Positions 7,917 through 16,389 of a stretch of 36,764 nt of DNA are shown here, in pieces. Source of the DNA: Fibrobacteria bacterium GUT31 (GTDB taxonomy: Bacteria > Fibrobacterota > Fibrobacteria > Fibrobacterales > Fibrobacteraceae). The stretch is from assembly GCA_001462225.1 (NCBI GenBank), contig LIUH01000150.1, positions 1 to 36,764 of the forward strand, read 5' to 3'. A program made the translations under genes and the position numbers. Below the pieces are notes generated by a model. The model was given only the letters and a program-made list of their open reading frames with translations, was not told the origin of the DNA and did no database searches. Within the stretch, counting starts at the first letter, position 1; the number at the start of each line of letters is the position of its first letter.

Positions 7917-7995
7917 GTGTTGTTAGAACCCCTAAATCTCGCAAATTTCAGTCAGCAAACCAGTTTTTCATTCCCCTTCAACAATGAGGTTTATT

Positions 7996-8946
7996 ATGTC
8001 CATATTCTTAAACAACGCAGAGTCCATAGGCAACACGCCTTTGGTGCGTTTGAACCGCGTAACCGATAACGCAAAAGCGACCGTGCTTGCAAAAATAGAA
8101 GCGCGGAACCCGACTTTTTCCGTTAAATGCCGTATAGGTGCCGCTCTCGTAAACGATGCGGAAAAACGCGGTGTGCTAAAACCCGGGATGACCATTGTGG
8201 AGCCAACGTCGGGCAACACAGGCATTGCCCTTGCCTACGTGGCTGCGATAAAAGGCTACTCCCTTACTCTAACGATGCCGGAGACCATGAGCTTGGAAAG
8301 GCGGCGCGTTCTGGCCGGCCTTGGAGCGAATCTGGAGCTTACCCCGGGTGCGCAAGGCATGAAAGGTGCCATAAAACGGGCGGAAGAGCTAAGAGATGCC
8401 GAGCCGGATAAATATTTTATCCCGCAGCAGTTCGATAACCCGGCCAATCCGGAAATTCACGAAAAAACCACAGGCCCGGAAGTTTGGGATGCCACAGACG
8501 GCAAAGTGGATGTTTTTGTTGCGGGCATAGGCACCGGAGGAACAATCACCGGTGTTTCGCGTTTCATCAAAAACACAAAGGGCAAAAAAATAATTTCCGT
8601 TGCGGTAGAACCGGAAGAATCACCGGTAATCACCCAAACGCTGAACGGAGAGCCTGTGAAGCCGGCTCCGCACAAAATTCAAGGCATAGGCGCAGGTTTT
8701 GTTCCGAAAAATCTGGACCTCAGCTTGGTTGACCGGGTTGAAAGGGTCTCTTCAGTTGATGCCGTGGATTTTGCTCGCCGCTTGATGAAAGAGGAAGGCA
8801 TTTTTTGCGGAATCAGTTCCGGCGCGGCAGCAGCGGCAGCGGTTAGGCTTGCCAAACTTCCGGAATACGAAAACAAAACCATAGTAGTTGTTCTCCCCGA
8901 CACAGGCGAACGCTATCTCAGCACTGTGCTTTTTGAAGGCATATAA
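7996..8946 (+). CDS. cysK: Cysteine synthase (O-acetylserine sulfhydrylase)
   Basis: The 316-residue PLP enzyme makes cysteine from O-acetylserine and sulfide. The PLP lysine is Lys44 in [10 protein letters not shown]. The substrate loop is [13 protein letters not shown], the phosphate-binding loop GTGGTITG, and the serine that contacts the PLP ring nitrogen lies in [12 protein letters not shown] start at ATG 7996 ([17 protein letters not shown]), which follows GAGGT by five bases and matches family N-termini; the ATG at 7984 adds MRFI and overlaps the ribosome site. It leads an operon with an encapsulin shell, a cysteine desulfurase and a serine acetyltransferase, 23 bases before the shell gene. 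It uses the product of the last gene in the operon. Confidence 0.97.
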   Translation: MSIFLNNAESIGNTPLVRLNRVTDNAKATVLAKIEARNPTFSVKCRIGAALVNDAEKRGVLKPGMTIVEPTSGNTGIALAYVAAIKGYSLTLTMPETMSLERRRVLAGLGANLELTPGAQGMKGAIKRAEELRDAEPDKYFIPQQFDNPANPEIHEKTTGPEVWDATDGKVDVFVAGIGTGGTITGVSRFIKNTKGKKIISVAVEPEESPVITQTLNGEPVKPAPHKIQGIGAGFVPKNLDLSLVDRVERVSSVDAVDFARRLMKEEGIFCGISSGAAAAAAVRLAKLPEYENKTIVVVLPDTGERYLSTVLFEGI

Positions 8947-8969
8947 CCCCCAACAACAGGAGAAAGACA

Positions 8970-9917
8970 ATGTCTAAAACAGAGTTAAACGCACTTGACA
9001 AAGTTCAAGCTTACCAACTGGCGGATATAAACAAAACGCCGCCGCAGTTCGGTTCCATAACCCCTCGCTGGCTAACCAAATTTCTGGAATTCAAAGCTTT
9101 GGAAAGCGGTATATACCGTGTGAACAAAGTGGTAGAAGGCGAAACACCGCTGGATGTTTTGTGCTCTTCCGAAAAAAAAGGTCCCGAAATCCCGGAAGGT
9201 TTCGTAGAATATCAGCAAAAACCCAGAGAATACATTCTAAACTCCATTTCCACTATTATAAATGTGGATACCGCTGTTGCAGATGTGTTCTCTTCGCCGT
9301 ACGACCAGACAAAGGAACAGTTGCATTTGGCAGTGGAAAGCCTTAGAGAGAGGCAGGAAAGCCAGATAATAAACAACGATGACTATGGTTTGCTGAAAAA
9401 CGTTTCCGAGCATCAGCGAATACAACCCTTGACCGGTGCCCCAACCCCGGATGATTTGGACGAACTGATTTCCAAAGTTTGGAAAGAACCCTCGTTCTTC
9501 TTGGCGCACCCCCGTGCTATCGCTGCATTCCAGCGTGAATGTACAAGGCGCGGCGTTCCCCCTGCGACCACTAGTGCTTTCGGCGGCACATTCATACTGT
9601 GGCGCGGCATTCCGCTTATACCTACCGACAAACTGATGGTTGACGGGCAGAAAAATCCTTGGGCCAAAGGCGGCAAAACCAATATCCTGCTCATTCGCAG
9701 CGGCGAGGCAAAACGCGGAGTCGTAGGGCTTTACCAAAGCGGCTTGCAAAATGAAAGCGGCAGAGGGCTTTCGGTCCGGTTCAGAGGAGTTGATAACAAA
9801 GGTCTGGCGTCTTACTTGCTGTCTCTGTACTGTTCCGCTGCTATACTAGCCGATGATGCCATTGCCGTACTTGAAGATGTAGAAGTAGGTGAATACCATG
9901 ACTACAGCAACAGATAA
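8970..9917 (+). CDS. srpI: Family 2A encapsulin shell protein (SrpI-like)
   Basis: The 315-residue protein matches the SrpI-type family 2A encapsulins along its length. It has the N-arm segment SITPRWLTKFLEF (about 29-41), GIYRVNKVV (47-55), PREYILNSISTI, the E-loop/spine region SSPYDQTKEQLHLAVESL, and the diagnostic LTGAPTPDDLDELISKVWKE followed by PSFFLAHP. The A-domain reads FILWRGIPLIPTDK and GLSVRFRGVDN. These proteins have the HK97 phage-capsid fold and in Synechococcus elongatus form a 60-subunit shell around a cysteine desulfurase. Here the desulfurase gene follows, overlapping by 20 bases. AGGAG precedes the ATG. The family is sometimes annotated as a phage major capsid or bacteriocin protein, but no phage genes are present. 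Confidence 0.95.
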   Translation: MSKTELNALDKVQAYQLADINKTPPQFGSITPRWLTKFLEFKALESGIYRVNKVVEGETPLDVLCSSEKKGPEIPEGFVEYQQKPREYILNSISTIINVDTAVADVFSSPYDQTKEQLHLAVESLRERQESQIINNDDYGLLKNVSEHQRIQPLTGAPTPDDLDELISKVWKEPSFFLAHPRAIAAFQRECTRRGVPPATTSAFGGTFILWRGIPLIPTDKLMVDGQKNPWAKGGKTNILLIRSGEAKRGVVGLYQSGLQNESGRGLSVRFRGVDNKGLASYLLSLYCSAAILADDAIAVLEDVEVGEYHDYSNR

Positions 9918-11256
9918 TTACGGTTTGCCAAGCTCAAAAGAATTGGAAACGTGGGCTTTGCCCTATTTTCCGGAGTTTAGGCAGTTCAATTCCGGCTCGG
10001 GATATTCCCCCGTGGTTATTCCGGCAACAGGAACTGGCAATCCCTTTGATGTAAACCGAGTTCGCGCAGATTTTCCCATATTAAATGAAAAGGTTAATGG
10101 CGGAAAAAACCAGCTTATTTGGCTGGACAACGGCGCAACCACGCAAAAACCGCAGCAGGTGATAGACCGCATTTCGTATTACTACGAACACGAGAACTCA
10201 AACGTCCACCGCGGTGCACACGAATTGGCAGCCCGTTCCACCGATGCTTATGAGAAAGCTAGGCAAACAGTTGCAAATTTTTTGGGTGCACCCGCAAAAG
10301 AAAATATCGTGTTTGTGAGAGGAACAACGGAAGGCGTAAATCTTGTGGCGCACAGTTTTGTTAAACCACTGCTCTCCGCCGGCGATGAGATTATACTCAC
10401 CCATCTGGAGCATCACGCCAACATAGTGCCGTGGCAGGTACTTGCGCAGGAAACCGGAGCGGTTATAAAAGTCGCACCGGTTGATGATACCGGGCAGATT
10501 ATCCTGTCCGAGTACGAGCGGCTATTCAGCCAAAAAACCAAGTTCGCCTCGGTCACGCACGTGTCCAACGCTTTGGGAACTATCACACCCATCCACGAGA
10601 TGATACAGATAGCGCACCGCTACGGCGTTAGAATATTGATTGACGGAGCGCAGTCCGTGGCGCACACACCGCTTAATGTAACCGAGTTGGATGCGGATTT
10701 CTTTGTGTTCTCCGGGCACAAGATATTCGCTCCCACAGGCATAGGCGCAGTGTACGGCAAAGCGGATGTTCTGGAGCAGGGTATTCCCTACCAGACCGGC
10801 GGCAATATGATAAGGGACGTAACCTTTGAGCGCACGGTTTACAATCCCGCTCCGAGCAAATTTGAGGCAGGGACAGGGAACATCGCCGATGCCATTGGCA
10901 TGGGTGCCGCACTGGAATATGTGATGAACTTGGGTGTTGCAAACATCGGTGCTTACGAACACGAACTCCTAGATTATGCCACAAAAGAGCTTACCCGCAT
11001 AAACGGCCTCCGTCTTATCGGTACGGCAAAGGAGAAAGCGAGCGCACTGTCTTTTGTGCTTGACGGCGCGACTACAGAGCAGATAGGAAAGCATCTTTCC
11101 GGCCATGGCATTGCAGTGAGGGTTGGCCACCATTGCGCCCAGCCTATACTGCGGCGTTTTGGGCTGGAGACAACCGTGCGCCCGACCATTGCACTCTACA
11201 ACACGGCAGAAGAAATAGACAAGCTGGTGATTGCTATCCGGGAGCTGGCGCGGTAA
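9898..11256 (+). CDS. SufS-like cysteine desulfurase, predicted encapsulin cargo
   Basis: The 452-residue enzyme is a class V aminotransferase-fold desulfurase that removes sulfur from cysteine and leaves alanine. The PLP lysine is Lys275 in FSGHKIFAPTG, and the persulfide-forming cysteine is Cys413 in RVGHHCAQPILRR. The first 50 or so residues before VRADFPILNE are not part of the enzyme fold; they are rich in Pro, Gly, Ser and Thr and contain LPSSKELETWALPYFPEF. In family 2A systems a disordered N-terminal domain directs this enzyme into the shell; here it is unusually short. I choose ATG 9898, preceded by TAGGTG, over GTG 9889. The start lies inside the shell gene, so translation is probably coupled. 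Confidence 0.93.
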   Translation: MTTATDNYGLPSSKELETWALPYFPEFRQFNSGSGYSPVVIPATGTGNPFDVNRVRADFPILNEKVNGGKNQLIWLDNGATTQKPQQVIDRISYYYEHENSNVHRGAHELAARSTDAYEKARQTVANFLGAPAKENIVFVRGTTEGVNLVAHSFVKPLLSAGDEIILTHLEHHANIVPWQVLAQETGAVIKVAPVDDTGQIILSEYERLFSQKTKFASVTHVSNALGTITPIHEMIQIAHRYGVRILIDGAQSVAHTPLNVTELDADFFVFSGHKIFAPTGIGAVYGKADVLEQGIPYQTGGNMIRDVTFERTVYNPAPSKFEAGTGNIADAIGMGAALEYVMNLGVANIGAYEHELLDYATKELTRINGLRLIGTAKEKASALSFVLDGATTEQIGKHLSGHGIAVRVGHHCAQPILRRFGLETTVRPTIALYNTAEEIDKLVIAIRELAR

Positions 11257-11268
11257 AGGAGAAAACTT

Positions 11269-12210
11269 ATGCAGCGGATTGACACAGAGATAGAACGGGT
11301 AGCTGAGGCACTCCTCAGCGACTTTGAGAAGAAGCGGGACGGCATAATCAAGCAACCGGTTAAATCGGTGGTGATTGAAATACTCGGCCAGCTTCAGCAC
11401 ATACTGTTCCCGGGGATTTTTGAGGCGGAGCACAACCTGAGCGGCTCGCTCAAAAACCGCCTGAGCGTTATGCTGGAAGAGGTTTCATACAGTCTCGCTG
11501 CCCAAACAAAACTGGCTCTGCGCTACGACTTGAAATACAAAGAGAGTTCCCAAGACGAGATAGACAAGGCGGCTTGGGACATAACCAACCTTTTTGTTTC
11601 AAGAATACCGCATATCAAGGAACTCTTGGACACCGACGTGGAGGCCATTTACAACGGCGACCCCGCTGCATACAGCAAAGTGGAGATAGTGATATCCTAC
11701 CCCGGCCTTTACGCCGGGATGGTTTACCGCATAGCCCACGAGCTTTACCTGCTTTCCGTCCCTCTTATACCGAGAATCATGAGCGAATATGCCCACAGCG
11801 TCACCGGCGTTGACATACACCCCGGTGCGGCGATAGGCAAATATTTCTTTATAGATCACGGCACAGGCATAGTGATAGGCGAAACCACCATAATCGGCGA
11901 CAATGTGAAACTGTACCAAGGTGTCACTTTGGGTGCGTTGTCCACTAAGGGTGGGCAGAGCATCAAGGGAGTGAAACGCCACCCGACCATAAACGACAAT
12001 GTGACCGTGTATTCCGGTGCGTCAATTCTCGGCGGCAGTACAATAATAGGCGAGGGCGTGATAGTAGGCGGCAATGCCTTTGTTGTGAAGTCCGTCCCTG
12101 AAAACACCCGTGTGAGCGTAAAGAACCCTGAGTTGCAATTCAAGAACAACCGCAATATTTCCGCGCACATTGAGTTAGACCAGATGGAGTTCTGGCATTA
12201 TGAGATTTAG
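11269..12210 (+). CDS. epsC: Serine O-acetyltransferase, EpsC type
   Basis: The 313-residue enzyme transfers acetyl from acetyl-CoA to serine, giving O-acetylserine for CysK. The N-terminal half (to about 175) is helical. From [13 protein letters not shown] (178-190) it has the hexapeptide repeats of a left-handed beta-helix ([26 protein letters not shown]), with the catalytic His of DHGTG at about 197. The long helical N-terminus is the EpsC form that is typically linked to family 2A encapsulin loci. The C-terminus ends HYEI, which may bind the CysK active site as Ile-terminated SAT tails do in the cysteine synthase complex. AGGAG precedes the ATG, 12 bases after the desulfurase stop. It ends the operon; a weak hairpin (ATGGG/CCCAT, 12242-12262) follows. 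Confidence 0.95.
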   Translation: MQRIDTEIERVAEALLSDFEKKRDGIIKQPVKSVVIEILGQLQHILFPGIFEAEHNLSGSLKNRLSVMLEEVSYSLAAQTKLALRYDLKYKESSQDEIDKAAWDITNLFVSRIPHIKELLDTDVEAIYNGDPAAYSKVEIVISYPGLYAGMVYRIAHELYLLSVPLIPRIMSEYAHSVTGVDIHPGAAIGKYFFIDHGTGIVIGETTIIGDNVKLYQGVTLGALSTKGGQSIKGVKRHPTINDNVTVYSGASILGGSTIIGEGVIVGGNAFVVKSVPENTRVSVKNPELQFKNNRNISAHIELDQMEFWHYEI

Positions 12211-12273
12211 GGTGCAAAAATGGCATCATATGGCGTGGCGAATGGGTAAAAATCTGCCCCATAAAACAATCTC

Positions 12274-12414
12274 CTAATAGTCCTTCAAACAACGAACAGA
12301 AAGTAGGTTGCTCTCATTATCATATATTGATATGTCATCACTTTCCCAAACCGCCGCTGTTGCCGTTGCAGCAATAAAAGCAATTATTGCCAGAGTTTTA
12401 AAATCTTTGTTCAT
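12274..12414 (-). pseudogene. Remnant of a Fibrobacter major-paralogous-domain protein
   Basis: A 46-codon minus-strand frame begins after AGGAGA with a signal peptide (MNKDFKTLAIIAFIAATATA) and ends SNLLSVRCLKDY. The ending is that of the Fibrobacter succinogenes major paralogous domain, whose members typically finish in SVRCxxD. The roughly 150-200 residues that should lie between are missing, so the gene appears to have lost its middle by an in-frame deletion. An intact small exported peptide cannot be excluded, since start, ribosome site and reading frame all survive. It occupies the 323-base gap between the sulfur operon and parE. Confidence 0.6.
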
Positions 12415-12495
12415 TTTTATAATCTCCTATTTGTATTGCATAATATACAAAGACAAGCGGCATATATCCGATAAATTTACCATAGGAGGTCATTT

Positions 12496-12567
12496 ATGAG
12501 CAAAACAAAAGATTTTCTACATTTCCGCTCACGATGGCAATACCCAAGTACGATGAGAGCAGCATAA
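12496..12567 (+). CDS. Short upstream reading frame overlapping the parE start
   Basis: An AGGAGG site at 12485-12490 lies five bases before an ATG at 12496, which opens a 23-codon frame ([20 protein letters not shown] then RAA) ending at 12567. It runs across the parE start at 12534 in another frame. The ribosome site is among the best in the window but serves no long gene. It may be a regulatory leader peptide, the stub of a deleted gene, or chance. No homology is recognised. Confidence 0.35.
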   Translation: MSKTKDFLHFRSRWQYPSTMRAA

Positions 12568-14375
12568 AAAGCCTTGAATGGCACGAACATATAAGGACCA
12601 GACCCGGTATGTACATAGGCAAGCTGGGGGACGGGCAAAGCCCGGATGATGGCATTTATGTTCTGGTCAAGGAAATTATAGATAACTCCATAGACGAATT
12701 TGTTATGGGGGCCGGCAAAAAAATAGAGGTTGAAATTGCGGAACATTCGGCGAGGGTTAGAGATTACGGGCGCGGCATTCCGCTGGGAAAAGTTATTGAA
12801 TGCGTGTCTAAAATAAATTCGGGCGGCAAATTTGACAGCGAAGCCTTTCAAAAATCCGTGGGCTTGAACGGGGTTGGAACAAAGGCTGTAAATGCGCTCT
12901 CCTCCTATTTTTGTGTCTCTTCGCACAGAGACGGCAAATGCAAAAAAGCCGAATTTAAATTCGGCAAACTGCTAAAGGAATACCCCGAAAAACCTAGCAG
13001 CGAAAGGAACGGCACGGAAGTTTATTTTGAACCGGATAGGGATATTTTCAAAAATTTCCGCTTTTTGCCCACTTATATGGAAGAGCGAATTTGGAACTAC
13101 GCATACCTGAACACGGGGCTTTCCATAAATTTGAACGGTAAAATCTATGAAAGCCAAAAAGGGCTTTTTGACCTGCTCTCAAACCAAATAAAGGATTCCG
13201 CGCACTACCCCATAATTCATTGCAAAGGAAAAGACATTGAAATAGCCCTTACGCACGGCGAACTTTACGGCGAGCATTACTTTAGCTTTGTGAACGGGCA
13301 GCACACAACGCAGGGGGGAACTCACCAAGCGGCATTCAGAGAAGGCGTTGTGAAAGGCGTTAGAGATTTTTTCAAAAAAGATTTTGATGCCTCCGACATT
13401 CGCAATTATATTATCGCAGCGGTCTCGGTTCGCATTCAGGAACCGGTGTTTGAAAGCCAAACAAAAACCAAACTTGGCAGCACTACAGTAACCCCTGGAG
13501 GCACGGCTCTCCGTGGTTGGATGGTTGATTTCATAGCCAGGGAAGTTGACAACTACCTGCACAAAAACCCAGACACAGCAAAGGCCATTCAAGAGCAGAT
13601 TGCCAAGAACGAGCGCGAGAGAAAAGACATAGCCGGAATTCGCAAACTGGCAAACGAACGTGCTAAAAAAGCCGCCATTCACAACCCTAAATTAAGGGAC
13701 TGCAAAATCCATTTGATTGACTTGAAAAACGAAAGAAAAAACGAGAGCATGATATTCATAACCGAAGGCGATAGCGCAAGCGGCTCAATCACAACGGCAC
13801 GAGATGTTCAAACCCAGGCGGTTTTTAGCCTCAGGGGCAAGCCCATGAACACTTTTGGCGAGGGACGCAAGGTGGTTTATGAAAACAAGGAACTGAACCT
13901 TTTGCAACACGCCTTAGACATTGAAAACGGCCTTGAAAATTTGCGCTACAACAAAGTGATTATAGCCACAGATGCCGATGTTGATGGGATGCACATAAGA
14001 CTTCTGATGGTATCTTTCTTTTTGCAGTTTTTTCCGGAGCTTGTGGAGCAAGAACACCTTTATATCCTGCAAACCCCGCTGTTCAGGGTGCGCAATAAAA
14101 AGGAAACCCTTTATTGCTACAACGAAAGCGAAAGAGATATTGCGCAGTCAAAGTTGGGCACGCAATCGGAGACAACTCGTTTTAAGGGTCTTGGCGAAAT
14201 AGACCCGGAAGAATTCGGCTTGTTCATAGGCGATAATATGCGATTGGAAAGCGTGATTATGCCGCAAGAGGCGAATATCCAGAAAATGCTTGAGTATTAT
14301 ATGGGGGATAACATTCCCCAACGCACCGAGCACGTAATAAGCAAACTGCGGGCAGAAGCCGTGGCGGAACTCTAA
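12534..14375 (+). CDS. parE: DNA topoisomerase IV subunit B
   Basis: The 613-residue type IIA topoisomerase ATPase subunit has the GHKL site in [11 protein letters not shown] (about 44-54) and [10 protein letters not shown], the ATP lid [17 protein letters not shown] (about 106-122), the transducer, and the TOPRIM domain with [16 protein letters not shown] and [11 protein letters not shown] as metal-binding elements. It ends near [17 protein letters not shown] and [11 protein letters not shown]. The EGDSASG motif and length match the ParE of Bacteroidetes/Fibrobacter rather than GyrB. parC is not adjacent. A TACATT -10 box (12518-12523) lies ten bases before the ATG and no ribosome site serves this frame directly, so it is probably leaderless. 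Its stop shares one base with the ruvB start. Confidence 0.93.
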   Translation: MAIPKYDESSIKSLEWHEHIRTRPGMYIGKLGDGQSPDDGIYVLVKEIIDNSIDEFVMGAGKKIEVEIAEHSARVRDYGRGIPLGKVIECVSKINSGGKFDSEAFQKSVGLNGVGTKAVNALSSYFCVSSHRDGKCKKAEFKFGKLLKEYPEKPSSERNGTEVYFEPDRDIFKNFRFLPTYMEERIWNYAYLNTGLSINLNGKIYESQKGLFDLLSNQIKDSAHYPIIHCKGKDIEIALTHGELYGEHYFSFVNGQHTTQGGTHQAAFREGVVKGVRDFFKKDFDASDIRNYIIAAVSVRIQEPVFESQTKTKLGSTTVTPGGTALRGWMVDFIAREVDNYLHKNPDTAKAIQEQIAKNERERKDIAGIRKLANERAKKAAIHNPKLRDCKIHLIDLKNERKNESMIFITEGDSASGSITTARDVQTQAVFSLRGKPMNTFGEGRKVVYENKELNLLQHALDIENGLENLRYNKVIIATDADVDGMHIRLLMVSFFLQFFPELVEQEHLYILQTPLFRVRNKKETLYCYNESERDIAQSKLGTQSETTRFKGLGEIDPEEFGLFIGDNMRLESVIMPQEANIQKMLEYYMGDNIPQRTEHVISKLRAEAVAEL

Positions 14376-15403
14376 TGCGCCCTGTATCTCCGGAAAATGA
14401 ATCGGTAGAGGAAGCGGCTACAGAGCAAAGTTTGCGACCCCTTTCGCTTGCGGACTTTACGGGGCAAGAAGCGTTAAAGGAAAGCCTTTCGATAGCAATG
14501 GAGGCGGCAAAAAAAAGAAAAGATGCCTTGGATCACTGCTTGTTTTCCGGACCGCCGGGCCTCGGAAAAACAACGCTCGCCGGCATAATAGCACAGGAAA
14601 TGGGCGTTCAAATTCATGTGACAAGCGGCCCGGTTTTGGAAAAGCCGAGTGATTTGGCCGGTTTGCTCACAAATTTGCAGCACGGCGATATATTGTTCAT
14701 AGACGAAATTCATCGCATGGGGCGGGTAATCGAGGAATATCTCTACCCCGCTATGGAAGATTTCAGGTTGGATATAATGCTGGACTCCGGACCTGGGGCA
14801 AGAAGCGTTAATCTGCCGCTCCGCCCTTTTACCCTAGTCGGCGCAACCACTAGAAGCGGGCTTTTAACAAGCCCTTTAAGAGACCGCTTCGGATTATTGT
14901 TCCGTTTGGAGCTTTATTCGCCGGAAGAGCTTTTAATCATTATAAACAGGTCTGCCGGGATTTTGCAGGTGGAAATCGAAAAAGACGCTGCTGTTCTTCT
15001 GGGGACCCGCTGCCGTGGAACGCCGCGAGTTGCAAACAGGGTTTTGCGCAGGTGCAGAGACGTGGCTCAGGTTAGGGGAAACGGCAAAATTACGGTTCAA
15101 ATAGCGGAAAAAACCCTGCAAATGCTCTCCATAGATTCGGATGGATTGGACTCAATGGATAGGCGGATTTTAGAGTGCATAATAGACAATCACAACGGCG
15201 GCCCGGTTGGGTTAAGCACAATAGGGGCTGCACTCGGCGAAGAACCGGACACCATAGAAGAGGTTTATGAACCATACTTAATTCAAAAAGGATTTTTAGC
15301 CCGCACCCCAAGGGGCAGAACCGTGACCCTGAACGGCTACAAGAAATGCAACCGCATTCCCCCCGCAAAAATAGAATTGCAACCGGAATTGTTCAACCCT
15401 TGA
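14375..15403 (+). CDS. ruvB: Holliday junction DNA helicase RuvB
   Basis: The 342-residue AAA+ motor drives branch migration with RuvA. Visible are Walker [12 protein letters not shown] (about 60-70), Walker [10 protein letters not shown], sensor 1 [10 protein letters not shown], the arginine finger LRDRFG, sensor 2 [12 protein letters not shown], and the C-terminal winged helix ([25 protein letters not shown]). The N-terminal [12 protein letters not shown] is the usual entry to the fold. It overlaps parE by one base (TAATG), so the two form an operon. ruvA and ruvC are not adjacent. Confidence 0.97.
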   Translation: MRPVSPENESVEEAATEQSLRPLSLADFTGQEALKESLSIAMEAAKKRKDALDHCLFSGPPGLGKTTLAGIIAQEMGVQIHVTSGPVLEKPSDLAGLLTNLQHGDILFIDEIHRMGRVIEEYLYPAMEDFRLDIMLDSGPGARSVNLPLRPFTLVGATTRSGLLTSPLRDRFGLLFRLELYSPEELLIIINRSAGILQVEIEKDAAVLLGTRCRGTPRVANRVLRRCRDVAQVRGNGKITVQIAEKTLQMLSIDSDGLDSMDRRILECIIDNHNGGPVGLSTIGAALGEEPDTIEEVYEPYLIQKGFLARTPRGRTVTLNGYKKCNRIPPAKIELQPELFNP

Positions 15404-15424
15404 CCCTATACCCCATACCCTAAT
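15404..15424. repeat. Three-unit heptamer array before rpsP
   Basis: CCCTATA, CCCCATA and CCCTAAT follow the ruvB stop directly and run up to the TTTACTATATT element of the rpsP promoter. The units match those at 5318-5345. Confidence 0.7.
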
Positions 15425-15428
15425 TTAC

Positions 15429-15434
15429 TATATT
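15429..15434 (+). promoter_or_regulatory. -10 box of the rpsP operon
   Basis: TATATT follows a heptamer array; the context TTTACTATATT is the same as before the antitoxin gene at 99. The leader of about 20 bases contains AGGAA before the rpsP ATG. No convincing -35 is at 17 bp. Confidence 0.55.
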
Positions 15435-15462
15435 CTAATCTCGCAATTTATAGGAAATATTT

Positions 15463-15843
15463 ATGGCAGCAGTAATTCGCCTAGCAAGATTTGGAAAACG
15501 CCACCATCCCACTTATAGGGTTGTGGTAGCAGACAGCCGTAAGGCTCGTGACGGTCAGTCTATTGAACAACTCGGTTTTTACGACCCGAATTTGAAAGTT
15601 GCGGAAGTTCGCTTCAATTACGAGAGAGTTATGTATTGGCTCGGCGTTGGCGCTCAACCCTCCGACACGGTTCGTTCCTTGCTAAAACAGCAAGGCATAA
15701 TGGCTCTTTTCCACGAAAAGCGTGCCGGCAGAAGCATTGAGGGCAAAACCCCGGTACCCCTAGCTCCCAAAGCAAAAAAAGCAAAACTGGGTCCAAAGGC
15801 AAAAGCCCGCATTGAAGCAGAAAAGGCAGCACAAGAAGGTTAA
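15463..15843 (+). CDS. rpsP: Ribosomal protein bS16
   Basis: The 126-residue protein carries the S16 signature at its N-terminus (VIRLARFGKRHHPTYRVVVA) and RKARDGQSIEQLGFYDP (about 27-43). It is a 30S assembly protein. The bS16 core is about 80 residues; the last 45 form a Lys/Ala-rich tail (PKAKKAKLGPKAKARIEAEK), as in other phyla with extended S16. It opens the usual rpsP-rimM-trmD cluster; ffh is not upstream and rplS is not downstream. AGGAA lies six bases before the ATG. Confidence 0.97.
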   Translation: MAAVIRLARFGKRHHPTYRVVVADSRKARDGQSIEQLGFYDPNLKVAEVRFNYERVMYWLGVGAQPSDTVRSLLKQQGIMALFHEKRAGRSIEGKTPVPLAPKAKKAKLGPKAKARIEAEKAAQEG

Positions 15844-15846
15844 GGT

Positions 15847-16365
15847 GTGAATTCTTTTATTGCCGTGGGACGTTTGATGCGAACTCACGGTCTTTTCGGT
15901 GATATTCTCTGCAAGCCTCTCACGCACGATTTTGAAAGGCATTCTTTGCTTAAAAAGGTTTATTTGGAACCCTCAAAGGGTGACATTAGGGAAGCGGTAA
16001 TTTCTCATTCGGAAGTCTATGGTCTTTTATGGAAATTTCGTTTTGAAGGGTTTAACTCACCGGAATCTATTCAGCCCTTTGTAAATGCTCATGTTCTTGT
16101 GCCTGAATCCGAGAGATTGCCTCTGCCGGAGGGTCAGTTCTATTTTAGCGATTTTGAAAATTTTGAGGCGGTGGACAGGGATGGAAATTTGCTGGGCAAG
16201 GTTTTGAGCGCTCAGGAAATGCCTTCGGTAAATGTGTTCAATTTGCTGGTGGGCACAAAGGAAATTGTTGTTCCTTGGATAGATGATTGTATTTTGAATG
16301 TGGATATGGAAAATAAGAGGATAGTGGTGGAGTTGGAATTTGTTCAAACTTTGATGTCTAGTTGA
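15847..16365 (+). CDS. rimM: Ribosome maturation factor RimM
   Basis: The 172-residue protein assists maturation of the 30S head and binds uS19. The N-terminal RimM barrel starts VGRLMRTHGLFGDILCKPLT (about 7-26), and the C-terminal PRC-barrel covers about 95-170 (GQFYFSDFENFEAVDRDGNL, EIVVPWIDDCI). The start is GTG at 15847, three bases after the rpsP stop. trmD follows; a heptamer array fills the short gap and forms its start. Confidence 0.95.
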   Translation: MNSFIAVGRLMRTHGLFGDILCKPLTHDFERHSLLKKVYLEPSKGDIREAVISHSEVYGLLWKFRFEGFNSPESIQPFVNAHVLVPESERLPLPEGQFYFSDFENFEAVDRDGNLLGKVLSAQEMPSVNVFNLLVGTKEIVVPWIDDCILNVDMENKRIVVELEFVQTLMSS

Positions 16366-16368
16366 AAA

Positions 16369-16389
16369 TTGAGAGTTGAGAGTTGAGAG
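16369..16389. repeat. Heptamer array overlapping the trmD start
   Basis: Three exact copies of TTGAGAG (16369-16375, 16376-16382, 16383-16389) and a partial fourth (TTGATTG). The third copy supplies the TTG start codon and second codon of trmD. The unit is the one found at 29308-29335 and, inverted, at 29404-29424. Confidence 0.9.

Noticed and set aside
7838-7995. SAM or T-box riboswitch in the cysK leader
   Set aside because: No conserved S-box or T-box core is visible; only a local hairpin can be supported.
8970-9917. Phage capsid gene marking a prophage
   Set aside because: The HK97-fold relationship is real, but the sequence is SrpI-type and the neighbours are sulfur enzymes; no phage genes occur in the window.
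12242-12262. Rho-independent terminator after the serine acetyltransferase
   Set aside because: The ATGGG/CCCAT stem is only five pairs and no T-run follows, so it is mentioned but not called.
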